Positions 22,401 to 32,695 of a stretch of DNA of 64,000 nt are shown one piece after another; position 1 is the first letter of the stretch; every line of letters starts with the position of its first letter. Below the pieces are notes generated by a model, which did no database searches, was not told the origin of the DNA, and saw only the letters and a program-made list of their open reading frames with translations. Origin of the DNA: Phaeosaccion multiseriatum (lineage: Eukaryota > Ochrophyta, other classes); assembly GCA_965112735.1 (NCBI GenBank), contig OZ218961.1, forward strand, positions 1,550,001 through 1,614,000. The letters are read 5' to 3'. The position numbers and the translations under genes were made by a program.

Positions 22401-24749
22401 GGACGTGTCACTCTGGCTACCGAGTCGCAAGGCACCATCCGCATCCAGTACCCACCCATCACCGCGTAGGTCAGTCAATGATGTGCCCACCGCCGCCGAC
22501 GATGAACCTGCCTCGGACCGTAGTGGCGGTTCCTCCGACGCCACTGACGATGCCGCCCCTGGCGCAGGCCTGCTGGTGGAATCATCAGCCACCGCCACGT
22601 GGTGGACCTGCAGCTGGCCTGTACGAGGCGGTCGGAGCTCCTGCAACTGTGTCTGACGGCGTCGCGCTACCGCCGCCGGAGCCACCTGCTGCTGTACCGC
22701 ATTGGACCGCTGAACCTGCTGAGCTGCCGACGAATCCGCTCGCTTAAAGAGCTCTTCCCGCTGGGCCTTGTGCCGTCGCTGCAATGCCCACTGGCGTTGC
22801 TGCCGTGCCTGCTGCTGTGCCGCTTGTAACCGCTTGGCCTGCTGCGTTGCCAACCATGCTGCTGTCTCCTCCTTCGAGTCCACTCGTGGTGTGTCAGCTC
22901 GTCTGGCCGGCACTCGCACTGTCCCCCCCCAGGAGGACGCCAAGGGCACTCGACGCTCCCGCGGCACCGGTCGTTGCCCCAAGTCGCTCCCCCAAGCGAG
23001 ACGAAGCCCTCGGTGATGCCAGGCGCAGGAGCCGTCAGCGCACAGCTCCCGTCGCAGCGGCAAAACTTGTCGTCGCACTTGCTCATGGCGCTCCAACACT
23101 GCTTGCCGATGAACCTGGTCCCACAGCACAGGAGACTCCACAAGCATTGATGCCACTCGCCGACGTTGCCGCTGCAACCGCCCAGCACCCACTCGACTCT
23201 GACGACACTGACTCCCCTTCTTGCCGCTGCGCTGCAAATGCTGAAACCGGGCCTTCACTGCCGGCTGAGGCACCAGAGTCGATGGCACCCCCACCTCAGT
23301 CCGTGGGTTCGTCAGGGCCTGCACCTGCACAGCTTGCAGCGGAAGCGCCGTAGCCCCCAGCTCAGCCTCCTCTGGTACCACCGAGCAGCGAACTACAGGC
23401 CCCTGCGGTGGGTACCAGACCGGCTCAGCTCCTGCTTCAGATTCAGCCGGCTGCGGCGACGCCTCCTCCTCCACCACAGACTCAACCGCCTCCCGCGCCT
23501 TGGACCATGGCAACCTGCGCTTCACCACACGCCTCACCATCCCGCCAAGAGCACCAAGCCAGGAGGAGGGGGCCGCTGCAGTCTCCGGCACGGTAGCTGA
23601 AGAAGCCGGCTCAGCGAGCATGAGCGCGGCCACCTCAGCGCTCGCCTCCGAGTCGAGCAAGCAAGAAGCCGTGCCGATGACCTGCCCAGGAACGACCACG
23701 ATGACCTGATTGTGGTGATTCTGCACTGTGATTCGGTAACTCTGCCCCCCAGCATACACACCATCTTTGTGCGCCACTAGAACCTGCTCGTGCTCCAGCC
23801 ACCAAAGAACGTCCGCCTCTGCCGCCAAGTGTCCGTGAGCGCCCAGCTCCACCACCGCCTGGACACCCTCAGCGATACCCGTAAGCTCGAGGAGAAGGGA
23901 CCCCGTCTGTCCAGGTCCCAAGCTCAAAGCCTCCACAGCACGTACCCCCCCAACAGCAGCGTTGCCGTCCACCACTGCCAGCACTTGCACAGCCAAGGCA
24001 TCGGACGGACGAGCATCCGACGTGGCCTCCTCCGAAGGAGTCGGAAGTACGTAGAGCTGCTTCGCACGATGATCGACGACTGCCCCTACTTGGGTGAAGA
24101 AATCCTGCCCCAAGAAGATGGGCCGCGCCAAGTGGTCCACCACATGAAAGGGTAGCACCGGCTGGCACGTCGGCGTGAGTCCCACCTGAAGCCAAACAAG
24201 CCCTCTGGACATAGTCTTGGCACGATTGTCAGCGTAAGACACCTGCACCCCCTTCTGCGTGGCGAGCTCTGACCGCTCCACCGTACCATCCGCCACCAGT
24301 TGATTGAAGCAGGCTGTCGAGATGCAGCCCGCTCCTGTGCACCCACTGTCCATCAAGGCTGTAAAGGCGCTCTTCTCCACGGCGTCGGCGGCACTGGCAT
24401 CCCGTGGAGCGGTAGCGGCCAAGCAATGCCGAGCGTCACTGACCTTCACTGGCGAGCGCACCGTAACCTCGATCGTGTGACCCCGCCCTGCTGGGACTGC
24501 CGTACGACCCGTGGCAGCCACCGCTTCGGCAATCTCAGCTCTCCGCACTGCTGTCTGCAAGGCGGCCACCCCCCCCCGGAGCGTCCTCCATCCGCACACG
24601 GTAGAGAGCCAAGGCAGCGCGTTGCACACACCCCTCGCACATATCACGCTCACTGTCAACAGCCGACGCACAGGCACAAGCTCCCGGACTGGGGGGGCTC
24701 CTTGAGCAGAGCGACTCCCGCGCCAGGCTCCAAAGCTACTGCATGACAA
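19428..24749 (-). CDS. Element A pol: protease, reverse transcriptase, RNase H, 3'-5' exonuclease-like domain
   Basis: 1,773 codons without a stop. Domains in order: retropepsin-like protease around residue 130 (FTALMDSGCTGAGC); a long Gln/Ala/Arg-rich spacer; reverse transcriptase with motif A FSVMDIMSGYFNVPM (near 1090) and catalytic FVDDIAVF (near 1150), then the thumb segment FIGMLSYFRRFIPEF; RNase H with FTLSTDASTEGLAG, STELELLAVVW and VVTDHQPLLWL (1310-1385); and a Mut-7/RNase D/WRN-like 3'-5' exonuclease domain from about 1620 to the end. That last domain has motif I VVAMDSEWA, motif II IVKLAHHWSHDQRAL, and the helix GLQDLVSMFLEQHLSKEE. The reading frame has no good ATG of its own. It is entered by a -1 step from the Q-rich frame near a run of seven G (plus strand, 24691-24697). 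Confidence 0.85.
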   Translation of the reverse strand: MSCSSFGAWRGSRSAQGAPPVRELVPVRRLLTVSVICARGVCNALPWLSTVCGWRTLRGGVAALQTAVRRAEIAEAVAATGRTAVPAGRGHTIEVTVRSPVKVSDARHCLAATAPRDASAADAVEKSAFTALMDSGCTGAGCISTACFNQLVADGTVERSELATQKGVQVSYADNRAKTMSRGLVWLQVGLTPTCQPVLPFHVVDHLARPIFLGQDFFTQVGAVVDHRAKQLYVLPTPSEEATSDARPSDALAVQVLAVVDGNAAVGGVRAVEALSLGPGQTGSLLLELTGIAEGVQAVVELGAHGHLAAEADVLWWLEHEQVLVAHKDGVYAGGQSYRITVQNHHNQVIVVVPGQVIGTASCLLDSEASAEVAALMLAEPASSATVPETAAAPSSWLGALGGMVRRVVKRRLPWSKAREAVESVVEEEASPQPAESEAGAEPVWYPPQGPVVRCSVVPEEAELGATALPLQAVQVQALTNPRTEVGVPSTLVPQPAVKARFQHLQRSGKKGSQCRQSRVGAGRLQRQRRRVASMLVESPVLWDQVHRQAVLERHEQVRRQVLPLRRELCADGSCAWHHRGLRLAWGSDLGQRPVPRERRVPLASSWGGTVRVPARRADTPRVDSKEETAAWLATQQAKRLQAAQQQARQQRQWALQRRHKAQREELFKRADSSAAQQVQRSNAVQQQVAPAAVARRRQTQLQELRPPRTGQLQVHHVAVADDSTSRPAPGAASSVASEEPPLRSEAGSSSAAVGTSLTDLRGDGWVLDADGALRLGSQSDTSGGTLMAGVQLIKEWYPHLSERVYGRLRECLVAAEEGAVTALLLLRPHVHQAAGTGLSGVGDVAVAAWAQQLLSLWSSRPLQQQEKVEQDMTNALLLLIQLRTVLQESRCLGGGVESWDAGELVVEQRRRAKLTTERAQFWLRELPSPLHAITIGDGAWTEVQRWGLVAILRARSQAFCQRPGDYGRTDTLFFEWGLKDANQQPIRSSARRYPPHLRRGIEIEIDKLLAAAIIRPSTSSWATPLMAVLKRDAAGKTKCHEDGTPVVRMTCDLSQLNDACRTEAPAMPVIDDLLAEMHGSKVFSVMDIMSGYFNVPMASAAEEDISTFVCHSGTYAWRVMPQGAKNAPAVFVRLMNKVLKGLQEHVACFVDDIAVFSATVEQHLEHLDAVLARLVEHKLKLEPSKAVLGAPEVRFCGHLLDQNGVRTDPAKHAAVQELVKPLRLLAKDGGVNRVKQVRRFIGMLSYFRRFIPEFARKVRPLNGLLRKGVDVSTAWNASHDAAWDGLVADLLSSPALAFPEYGPATTFTLSTDASTEGLAGVLSQKDATGEERVVTFISRATTETEARLSSTELELLAVVWCVRKLAMYICHYPTTVVTDHQPLLWLAGHKDTNSKLFRWYERLSTHHLQFVHRPGKQMVVPDCLSRNALPVQDWETHAGVDLAMVACEWPSPLHTWCASMGVQLNLVEMVGDECSLHWEEPTEGALLRFLAVAQQLQGEADTRLPIPVPAVTAQQQQQRCHHQQQSGAEALQAWQTAEVDLAATQSRRGTARRAWTQRLQQCGWQPTRAPQLGVKKAVIEAWQPGQMPPFVSHISAARCTYVSTPRHVQALSTQLRTAKVVAMDSEWARHRRRASLLQLAVQVGPLPDVARDYGLLIDLDALQKAGGMMVLAQVLRDLWAEPSIVKLAHHWSHDQRALGRWPELAEHVQHIVNLVDTSDLFKRVCPEHTQFIGLQDLVSMFLEQHLSKEERATMDERHTLRHARPRGWSLAR

Positions 24750-26144
24750 GCACGCACAAACGGATCAAGGGCAAGCGTGTGCAGCCCCGCCTCCTCCGTC
24801 AACACAGCCGTGAAAGCAGCCTCCTGCTGATGCTGCTGTGCTGCTGCTGTCGCACGAGCACGCTGCCTCCGCTGCTTCCTCCGTACCCGCCGTCGAAGAG
24901 CCACTGCGCGCCTCGCTGCATCCTGCTGCTCCTGTGCCGCCTGCTCGTCACCCTTGCGCAGCGCTGCCTTCGCCTGCTGGGCACGCCGTCTCAACCACTT
25001 TGCTGCCACCCTCTGCTCAGTCCTGCTCCGCCCCTCCGCCGGAGGCACCGCTGGAGACGTCAGCGGCAGGGTCCGAAGGCTCTGCTCCTGCTGCTGAAGC
25101 TGAACTTCCTCCTGCTGCTGAAGCTGAACCTGCCACGCCCACTGTTCATGTTCCCCCGTGGGAGTGAATGGCGGAAGAGATGCTGCCCCGAGCGGCAAGG
25201 CCCGCACGAGGCCCATGGCCTTGGCCTGTCGAGGCGTCACCAGGGAGCACAGCTGCTGAGGCTGAAGCTCATCGCTTGACGGTGGGCTGGCTTTTGCAAC
25301 CTGGACGGCAGCCTCGACAGCATGACCCTGCTGCTGCTCCAATTGCTCCTGCTGCCCCCCCGCCACATGCGGCTGCTGCTCGGCAACCTGGACGACTGCC
25401 TCGACAGCAGGACCCTGCTGCTGCTCCAGTTGCACCTGCGGTCCCGCCGGCTGCTGCTGCAGCAGCTGCTGCTGCTGGCCCAGCCGCTGTTGCCGCTCCT
25501 TCGCCGCACGCAGTGCGCGCTGTTCTGGGAAGGCACACGCACGCACCCGCTCCAAACCCCTTGCATCCATCCAGACAGACTCGTGTTGCGCAACGGTTGC
25601 CGCCTCGCACTCAACCGCCCCAACTGCCAACGGTGGCGCCTGCTGCTCCGGACACTCCCCCGCAACGACTGCATCCGCCTGGCGCAGAGGCAGCGGCAGC
25701 GCGACGTCAGGTCCGCTCGACGGCTCGACGGCAGAGCCGGGCTGCGGTGCTTCGACTAAGCACACGGAGCGTACCACTGGACACGGCTGCTGCTGCTGCT
25801 GCTGCTGCTGCTCCGGCGGCGGCAGCTGCTCGACTGCGGAAGCCGCTGGCGCAGCCTCCTGGTGCGCGCCCTCCACGACTACCTCTACTGCACGCTGCGC
25901 CTGCTGCTGTACCGCCGTCATCGCCGTGTGCTCACCAGCAACGACTGCATCCGGGCCGTCAGTGCCCCTCGACTGCTCGACCACAGAGCGTACCACAGGA
26001 CCCGGCTGCTGCGCTAGCTGCCGCTCCGGCTGCTGGCGCTGCGGCTGCTGCAGCTGCCGCTCCGACGCTGGCAGCTGCTCGACCGCGGACGGCGCAGGCA
26101 CAGCCTCTCTGTGCGCACCCTCCACGACTGCCTCTACGACACGG

Positions 26145-26198
<54 letters not shown>

Positions 26199-26398
26199 TG
26201 TTGCCGTCGTAGCCGAGCACGTTTGAGTCTGTCGCCACACCACATGTCACTCCGATAAACTCTGATGGCAGGTGACTCCTGCTCTACACGACTAGCCTGA
26301 CCGCTCCTACGCTGAGCGTCGGCATGGGGCAAAGGTGGGTCTGACAAACAAGATAGGTGCGAAGTACATTCATTATCTTCTACACTGCTCTTGCCCGC
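24656..26398 (-). CDS. Element A Gln-rich region between gag stop and protease
   Basis: About 580 open codons in the same frame as gag once insertion B is removed. The product is highly biased: one run of about 20 Gln (CTG on the plus strand, 26145-26205), and repeated blocks of the form VVEGAHREAVPAPSAVEQLP. A basic patch (RRVRRKQRRQRARA) lies near the end. No domain is recognised. It ends just after the homopolymer where the pol frame takes over. It would be made only if ribosomes pass the gag TGA at 32693-32695. Polyglutamine here could help particle assembly, or may simply be neutral expansion. Confidence 0.6.
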
Positions 26399-26402
26399 CC
26401 TC

Positions 26403-26676
26403 TGTTGCCCCTACAGCCTCATATTCATTGCCTTAGTACGTGTAACTGTCACCATGCCCATATGACATCTTACGTGGCACAATGAGGTGGCACACAGCCC
26501 ACCGGGAGTAGTAGTCTGTGGCGCTCCCTCACTCTTAGCTTATCCACCCTAAAGCTAAAGGAGACTCGGTTCTTTACTAGAGCTGAGGCAAGGCCTCCAA
26601 ACTTTACAACCTTGCACCCATCTCTTCAAATATTGGCTCACTTTCCGACTTGCTAGCGATAGCGGGATTGGCTACA
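26403..26676 (+). repeat. Element B 5' LTR
   Basis: 274 bp, TGTTGCCCC...GGCTACA. The base after it starts the leader; the last A of the LTR is the first base of the palindrome AATAAAGCTTTATT (26676-26689). No sequence starting with TGG, as expected for a tRNA-primed binding site, directly follows. Confidence 0.93.
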
Positions 26677-26689
26677 ATAAAGCTTTATT
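26676..26689 (+). promoter_or_regulatory. 14-bp palindrome at the B LTR/leader junction
   Basis: AATAAAGCTTTATT is a perfect palindrome with core AGCT. Elements G and H have palindromes of the same design at the same place. This is where a primer-binding site normally lies. It may serve RNA dimerisation or priming; neither is shown. Confidence 0.6.
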
Positions 26690-26834
26690 TGAGAATTGCC
26701 AAAACTCAGGAAACTCTCAGCTCTCGGTCTCTGCATTCGGGAGACCTCTCAGCCTCAGCATTTCTGATCTAGAGTCGAACAGCTCGACAGCCGGACCACC
26801 TCTGATCCTCAGCTTTGCGGAATTCAGCATCAGC

Positions 26835-27775
26835 ATGGCGAACAACAAGAACAAGGGGAAGGGCAAGGCTAAGGAGGCTGAGGCGGTGCAGGACGTGGCT
26901 GACTCAGATGATGTCGCGGGGGCAGCAGATGCAGCATCCGAGGCGAACGACGAGGCAGCAGCTTCCGGTACCGACGAGGAGAATGGCAGCAGCAGTAGCA
27001 GCAGTGGCTCGGACAGCGAGGAGGAGTCTCAGCGTATGCCCGCGACAGCCAGCTCAGTGGCCATCTTCTCTCTTACTGCTCCCAACTTTCCATCTGGGAA
27101 GGTTACGGAGAAGGCTCTTATTGCTTTCTTCAAGCAGTATGAGACTTACCTTCGGCGCTACAACGCGATTGTAGGTTCAAAGCCTGACCTTACGACTCTT
27201 GAGGTGCTCTTGCCTACGCACTACCTTACGTCACTTGGCGCTCAGCTCGGTAAAGCTACCTCAGCTATTACTCACGAGTTTCTTTACAAGCACCTTCAGC
27301 AGCTGGTAGAGCCTGAGGCCGGCTCCTGTTCGGACCATGGCAATGCCCTACTGAAGGACCTCAAGAGCAAGCTCTATCTGCCACCGGATACTCAGAATCC
27401 CGTGGGCTCTCTCAATCAGCAGATGCACGGTCTCTTGGAGAAGCATGGCCAGACTCGAGTCTTCTTCAAGGAGGACAACACTCAGGTCAGCACGGAGTCT
27501 TGCCAAGTTCTGTGCAATGCTCTGCTTCAAGCGTGCAATCGCCCTCAGGGGCTGAAGGGGTACCTCACTAGGTACTTCACTCTTCACAAGAATCTTCTGA
27601 AGACCTACGTGCCCTTTCTCCAGCAACTGACCCTCATGGTGGATCAGTACTTGCCCATCTACCGGTGCATCCAGCAAGACACTTCTAATGGGGCTGTCGC
27701 TCTGCCCTCTCTTGAGGAGATACAGCGATTGGTCATCACTGGTGGGGGCAAGAAGCCAGCTGGCGGCGGTAGGCG

Positions 27776-27823
<48 letters not shown>

Positions 27824-30800
27824 GAAGCGCGACGCTCCCGCCTCTGCGGATTCTCGGGCAACTGCCCCCCCTCTGAAGAAGCCGAAGAAGCAAGGACGTG
27901 AGTCCAAGGCTCGGGCTTGCTTCAAGTGTGGCAACTCTGATCACACGGTCTATACTTGCCCGCAGCTCAAGAACAAAGCGGAGCGCATGAAGGTTATGAG
28001 CGACCGCAACCTGCCTTGGAACCCTCCCAAGAACTATGAGGTCAGTACTCTGACCACTGCTGATGACTTACTCTCGCACTCTCCCACTGATGGAACAATC
28101 TCTCTCTTTTCTTCCTCTCCTGCTTCTTTGCATGCTCTTACGCATCAAACAGGACAACTGAAGAAGCGCTCTCTCGAGTGCTTAGTCGACACCGGTGCGG
28201 AGACCTTTTGCCTCCTTCCCAGGCCTGTGGCGGACGAGATGGTAGCAGACGGAATGGATGTCTCCATTCGCGCTCTTCCTAAGCCGGTGCAGCTGCAGCC
28301 TTTTGGATGCAGCACCTCACAAGTCATCACGCATGAGCTCAGCAACTTTCACTTTCACATTCACACGGACGCGGGTCCTCTCTCTTCTGTCGCACTTCCA
28401 TCTCTCACTGCATTGCTCTTTGAGCCGCGCGAGGATGAGGCCCCTCTCTTCTACCTAGGGAAAGGGCTGGCCCAACAGTTGGGTCTCGCGCTGCCCCGAG
28501 AGCAGCTTCGACAGCAGGCGGAGAAGCAAGCCGCTGTGGCTGGTTCGGAAGTGCCCTTTGAACTGCGCAACTCCACTCCCACTGATGCGTCTTCTGCAAC
28601 GGTGCGCGTGAGTTCGTTGTTACAAGCGGGTGCTTCTCTTGCTTCCTTGCCTGAGCAGTATATAGGCGACAACGCTAACTTTTCTATCGATCTCTGGGAC
28701 TGCTCTTCTGATGATGTGTATGCTTCGCAATACACCTCTGACGAAGTCTTCCACGTAGCTTCCGCCACCTTTACTGCTCGCAGTGAAGTTGGCACCTCTA
28801 ATAATGAACCATTGGCCCGCTACGATGATCCTCTCCCTGAGGTGTCTGATTCTCCCGTCTTACCGGAAACTCAAATCAAAGAAGCTCTGCTCCCCATTGC
28901 TCAATCAGCAGTAGGCTTCTCCGACACCGCAGCTCTCTACGAGGTCCTTACCTCACACCCGGAAGTATGGCGAGGCAAAGCGCTCTTGCATGACCCTCCT
29001 GCCAAGGTCGACCCCATGGTCATTCGCCTCAAGGACGGAGCGGAGCCCATCTGCCAATTGCCCATCTACCAATCCGGTGCCCGTCGTGACTTTCTTCGAG
29101 ACTTCACGGACGAGCTCTCCAAGTTCGGATATCACTATCCAAACCCTCAGGCCGTCTGGGCCAGCCGCGCTTTCTGTATCCAGAAGCCCGGCAAGCCTGG
29201 ACAGTTCAGGCAGGTAGCTGACTACCAAGAGGTCAACCTTCGCACTCTTCGCTCCCGCTTTCCCATGCCCAATCTCTCTGAGATCAGTGCCAAGATGCGC
29301 GGAGCACGCTTCTTCTGTGAGCTTGACCTTGCCAACATGTTCTGGCAGCTGCCCCTCGATCTCTCCAGCCAAGAGATCCTCACCTACTGTACCCCTGACG
29401 GGAAGTTTACTCCCACGCGTGTGACTCAAGGCATCCTCAATGCCAGTGAGTTTGCACAGAGCACTCTAGCTAAGTGCCTCTCTGAACATTTCGGCACCAA
29501 CCTTGTTACCTGGATCGACAACATCACCATCTGGGCCCACACGGAGGAAGAGTTCCGCTCCATTCTTCAGTCTGTGCTCGATGCACTCGCCAAGGCCGGT
29601 TTCAAGCTCGGGCTCTCGGGTGTATCCATCGGCAACTCGCAAAAGTTCTGCGGGAAGATCTATGATGGCGACGGCGTCAAACATGACCCTGTCAAGATCC
29701 AAGGTCTCCTCGACCTCGAGGAGCCCAAGAACGGTGCTGAGTTGATTCAATTCGTCGCCGCTGCTGGCTGGATGCGAGACTGCATCCCACGCTTTGCAGA
29801 GCTCGTCGCTCCTCTGCAAGAGCTCAACCAAACCGTCTTCTCCGCAGCTGGCAACCGCAAGCAGAGACGTCACCCTGACGCCACTGCCGCTCCTACTCCT
29901 CGCACCAAGCGTGTCGCTCGCTCCGTCTCCCTCTCTTCGGTGGGGTGGGGCCCTGAGCACTCCAAAGCCTTTCAAGCTCTGAAAGACGCTCTGGCAGATC
30001 AAGTCAAGCTTGCTCATCCTGACCCTGACAAGGCTCGCTGTGTCTTTCCTGATGCCAGTGATCTCCATTGGGGGAATGTGGTGACGCAAGTGCCCATTGA
30101 GGACCTCAGCAAGCCCATCGCCGAACAGCGCCATGAGCCTCTTGCCTTCCTCAGCGGTAGCTTTGCCGGAGCTCAGCTCAACTACGCCACCATTGACAAG
30201 GAAGCCTTTGCTATCCTCCAGTCCTTTGAACGCCTGCCTTGGCTGATGTCTGGTGTGCACCTCTTCATCTACACTGATCACCGCAATTTGCAATACTGCT
30301 TCAGGCCCAGTAGCATCATCAGTGACGTACACAAGCCAGCACGCGAGCGATTGCAACGCTGGTCTGTGTTCCTCTCGGGCTTTGATTATGAAATCGCCCA
30401 CCTTAGTGGCGAGCTGAACGTGTGGGGTGACATGACCTCTCGCTTCCGCTCAGTCCCAGGCTCTGCTACAAAGCCTCTTGATCCTCCGGAAGACCACACT
30501 GTACGCGTGAGTGCCCTCCAACGCACCTTCTCTCCAGGATCAGTGCACGACTCCATGGACAGTGACTTTGAGTGGCCCTCTCTCGCGGAGATTCGCTCTT
30601 CTCAAGCGGCTGCCCAAGGCACGCTCACTCTCGAAGCGCTTGCAGCTCAGCAGCACCTTGCTTCTTTGGAGCATGATGCCAACTTCGACGCCATTGTGGT
30701 ACCTCAATCGCCGTCTTCACGTCCTCTGTGGATACCCAATGACGACATTGACCTACAAGTCCGACTCTCTGTCATTGCACATCAAGGATCGGCAGGGCAT

Positions 30801-32198
30801 CGCGCTGCCGACACCACTCTCTCCGTTCTCTCGGAACGATTCCACTGGCACACCATTGGTGCCGACCTGACTCGCTTTGTTGACCTCTGCCTCCACTGCC
30901 TCACCAACTCCCATGGGCATCGCATACCTCGCCCTCTTCGCGGTGCGGTCCACCCTACCAAGCCCAATCAGATGATTCATTTCGACTTCGTCCACATGCA
31001 TGACTTGGGCTGCACCTCCTTGCCATACCTGTTGGTCATCCAAGATGCCTTCAGTGGTTACACAATGCTCAACGAATGCGCTTCCACCACTGCCGACGCA
31101 GCTGTCGGTGGATTGATGCGCTGGTTCAGCACATTCGGAGTAGTGAGCAAGTGGCAGAGTGATCGAGGCAGTCACTTCCTCAACCATGTGATGAAGCGCC
31201 TAGCGACTGAGCTTCGCGCTAAACATCGCTTCTCGGCTCCATACTCTGCTTGGAGTAATGGTCTCGCTGAACGAGCTGTACGCACTGTCGTTTCAGTCTA
31301 CCGCTCTCTCCTCTCTGAGTTTCGCATTGACGCGGACGACTACAATCTGATCACACCTCTGGTCCAAGCTGCCATCAACACCACGATCAGCTCGACCCGC
31401 AAAGAGACTCCACTCTTTCTGCACACTGGCCTACGTTCGACGACTCCACTTGATATCGTCTTGCAACAGGGCGACAGCTTCGATGTTGACTTCCAATCTT
31501 CGCCGCCAACTCTTGAACAGCTCAACCACTATGGTGCTCAGCTGCAAGCGGTTCTTGAAGAGAGACACGAACGGGTTGCTGCTCAACTTGAGCGCTCGCG
31601 GGCGACGGCTCGCGACCGTCACAATCGTCGTCTGGACACTACTCGTCTTGGACATCAACACCGCAAGGAGCTGGCTCTCTCGGCTGCCCTCAACTACGAA
31701 GGCCTCTACATGCCGGGCATCTATGTCCTTGTCGCTTCCAACAGCCGCTACTCCAAGCTCTCTGGAGTGTGGCAAGGCCCTTATAAAGTGCTGGAGGAGA
31801 TTGACACTCTGGTCTACAAAGTGCAACACCTTGTCTCGAAGCAAACCTCTGAAGTGCACGCTTGTCGCTTGCGCTACTACGCTGACCAGCATCTCAATGT
31901 CAGTACTGAGCTACTTAAGCAGATCTCACACGACTCAGCCTCCTGGGTCGTCTCCGCCTTCAAGGACCTACAACGTCCCTCTCAAGGCGCTCCCTGGCAG
32001 GTTCACACCTCCTGGAAGGGCTTCAATGCCACCGACGATACTTGGGAACCTTTGACAGTCATGAATGATGACGTTCCTGCTCTTTTAGAGCAATTTCTCT
32101 CCTCTTTCCCTCGTCGCTCTTTGGCGGAGGATGCTAAGCGCTTCCTTCGGTCTCGCGGCCCCTCGTCACGCCGACGCCCGCGAGCAGGCCGCCGATAA
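26835..32198 (+). CDS. Element B gag-pol polyprotein
   Basis: 1,787 residues in one frame. Order: acidic N-terminus with Ser/Glu runs; capsid-like region; a 15-16 residue polyGln run (27777-27821); zinc knuckle CFKCGNSDHTVYTC (near 360); protease CLVDTGAETFCLLP (near 455); RT with motif A FFCELDLANMFWQLPL and, at the catalytic site, VTWIDNITIW instead of the expected xxDD (codons at about 29512-29526); RNase H (FPDASDLHWGN, TIDKEAFAI, IYTDHRNL); integrase with HHCC (HQGSAGHR...CLHCLTN) and DDE acids (HFDFVHMHD, WQSDRGSHF, NGLAERAV); and a C-terminal chromodomain (WQVHTSWKGFNATDDTWEPL). Chromodomains steer insertion to marked chromatin. Apart from the Asp-to-Asn change the ORF looks intact. 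Confidence 0.93.
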
Positions 32199-32328
32199 GG
32201 AAACCCTTCGGGAACCCTTTTTGGTTACTTTTATTCATATGAACATGTTCTCTCTCTCTCTCATCTTCTCTTTTAGCATTTAGTTTAGTCACGCTCTCGT
32301 TAGTCGAGCTTCTCTCTCGAGGGGGAAG

Positions 32329-32602
32329 TGTTGCCCCTACAGCCTCATATTCATTGCCTTAGTACGTGTAACTGTCACCATGCCCATATGACATCTTACG
32401 TGGCACAATGAGGTGGCACACAGCCCACCGGGAGTAGTAGTCTGTGGCGCTCCCTCACTCTTAGCTTATCCACCCTAAAGCTAAAGGAGACTCGGTTCTT
32501 TACTAGAGCTGAGGCAAGGCCTCCAAACTTTACAACCTTGCACCCATCTCTTCAAATATTGGCTCACTTTCCGACTTGCTAGCGATAGCGGGATTGGCTA
32601 CA
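32329..32602 (+). repeat. Element B 3' LTR
   Basis: 274 bp, identical by eye to the 5' copy; preceded by the purine tract at 32318-32328 and followed by target duplication CCTC. Confidence 0.93.
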
Positions 32603-32656
32603 CCTCCCCCCCTGTTCCCCCACGCCGACGCTATCCTCACGCGCTGCGGTCGTGGT

Positions 32657-32695
32657 CCCCAGGGCTGCTGGCGAAGCAGCCCCGGGGCACCGTCA
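32657..32695 (-). promoter_or_regulatory. Candidate stop-codon readthrough signal at the end of A gag
   Basis: On the minus strand gag ends GGC TGA CGG TG, followed at once by a stem-loop: 5' arm CCCCGGGGCTGCT (32687-32675), loop of 5 nt, 3' arm AGCAGCCCTGGGG (32669-32657). This gives 13 pairs including one G-U. TGA-CGG followed by a nearby stem is the layout of known readthrough sites in some plant and animal RNA viruses. The frame after TGA stays open into the Q-rich ORF when B is removed. No experiment supports it yet. Confidence 0.6.

Larger units (their letters stand above)
26403..32602 (+). mobile_element. Element B: complete Gypsy/chromovirus-type LTR retrotransposon, very recent
   Basis: Two LTRs of 274 bp (26403-26676 and 32329-32602), identical by eye, flank one long gag-pol ORF. 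The target duplication is 4 bp, CCTC (26399-26402 and 32603-32606). A purine tract gagggggaag precedes the 3' LTR. The element sits inside element A, on the opposite strand, between A's gag stop and its Q-rich region. Identical LTRs mean very recent insertion, or recent LTR homogenisation. Confidence 0.95.

Noticed and set aside
25168-26226. 352-codon plus-strand ORF with poly-Ala and Pro
   Set aside because: Antisense frame of the Gln-rich CAG/CTG repeats of element A.
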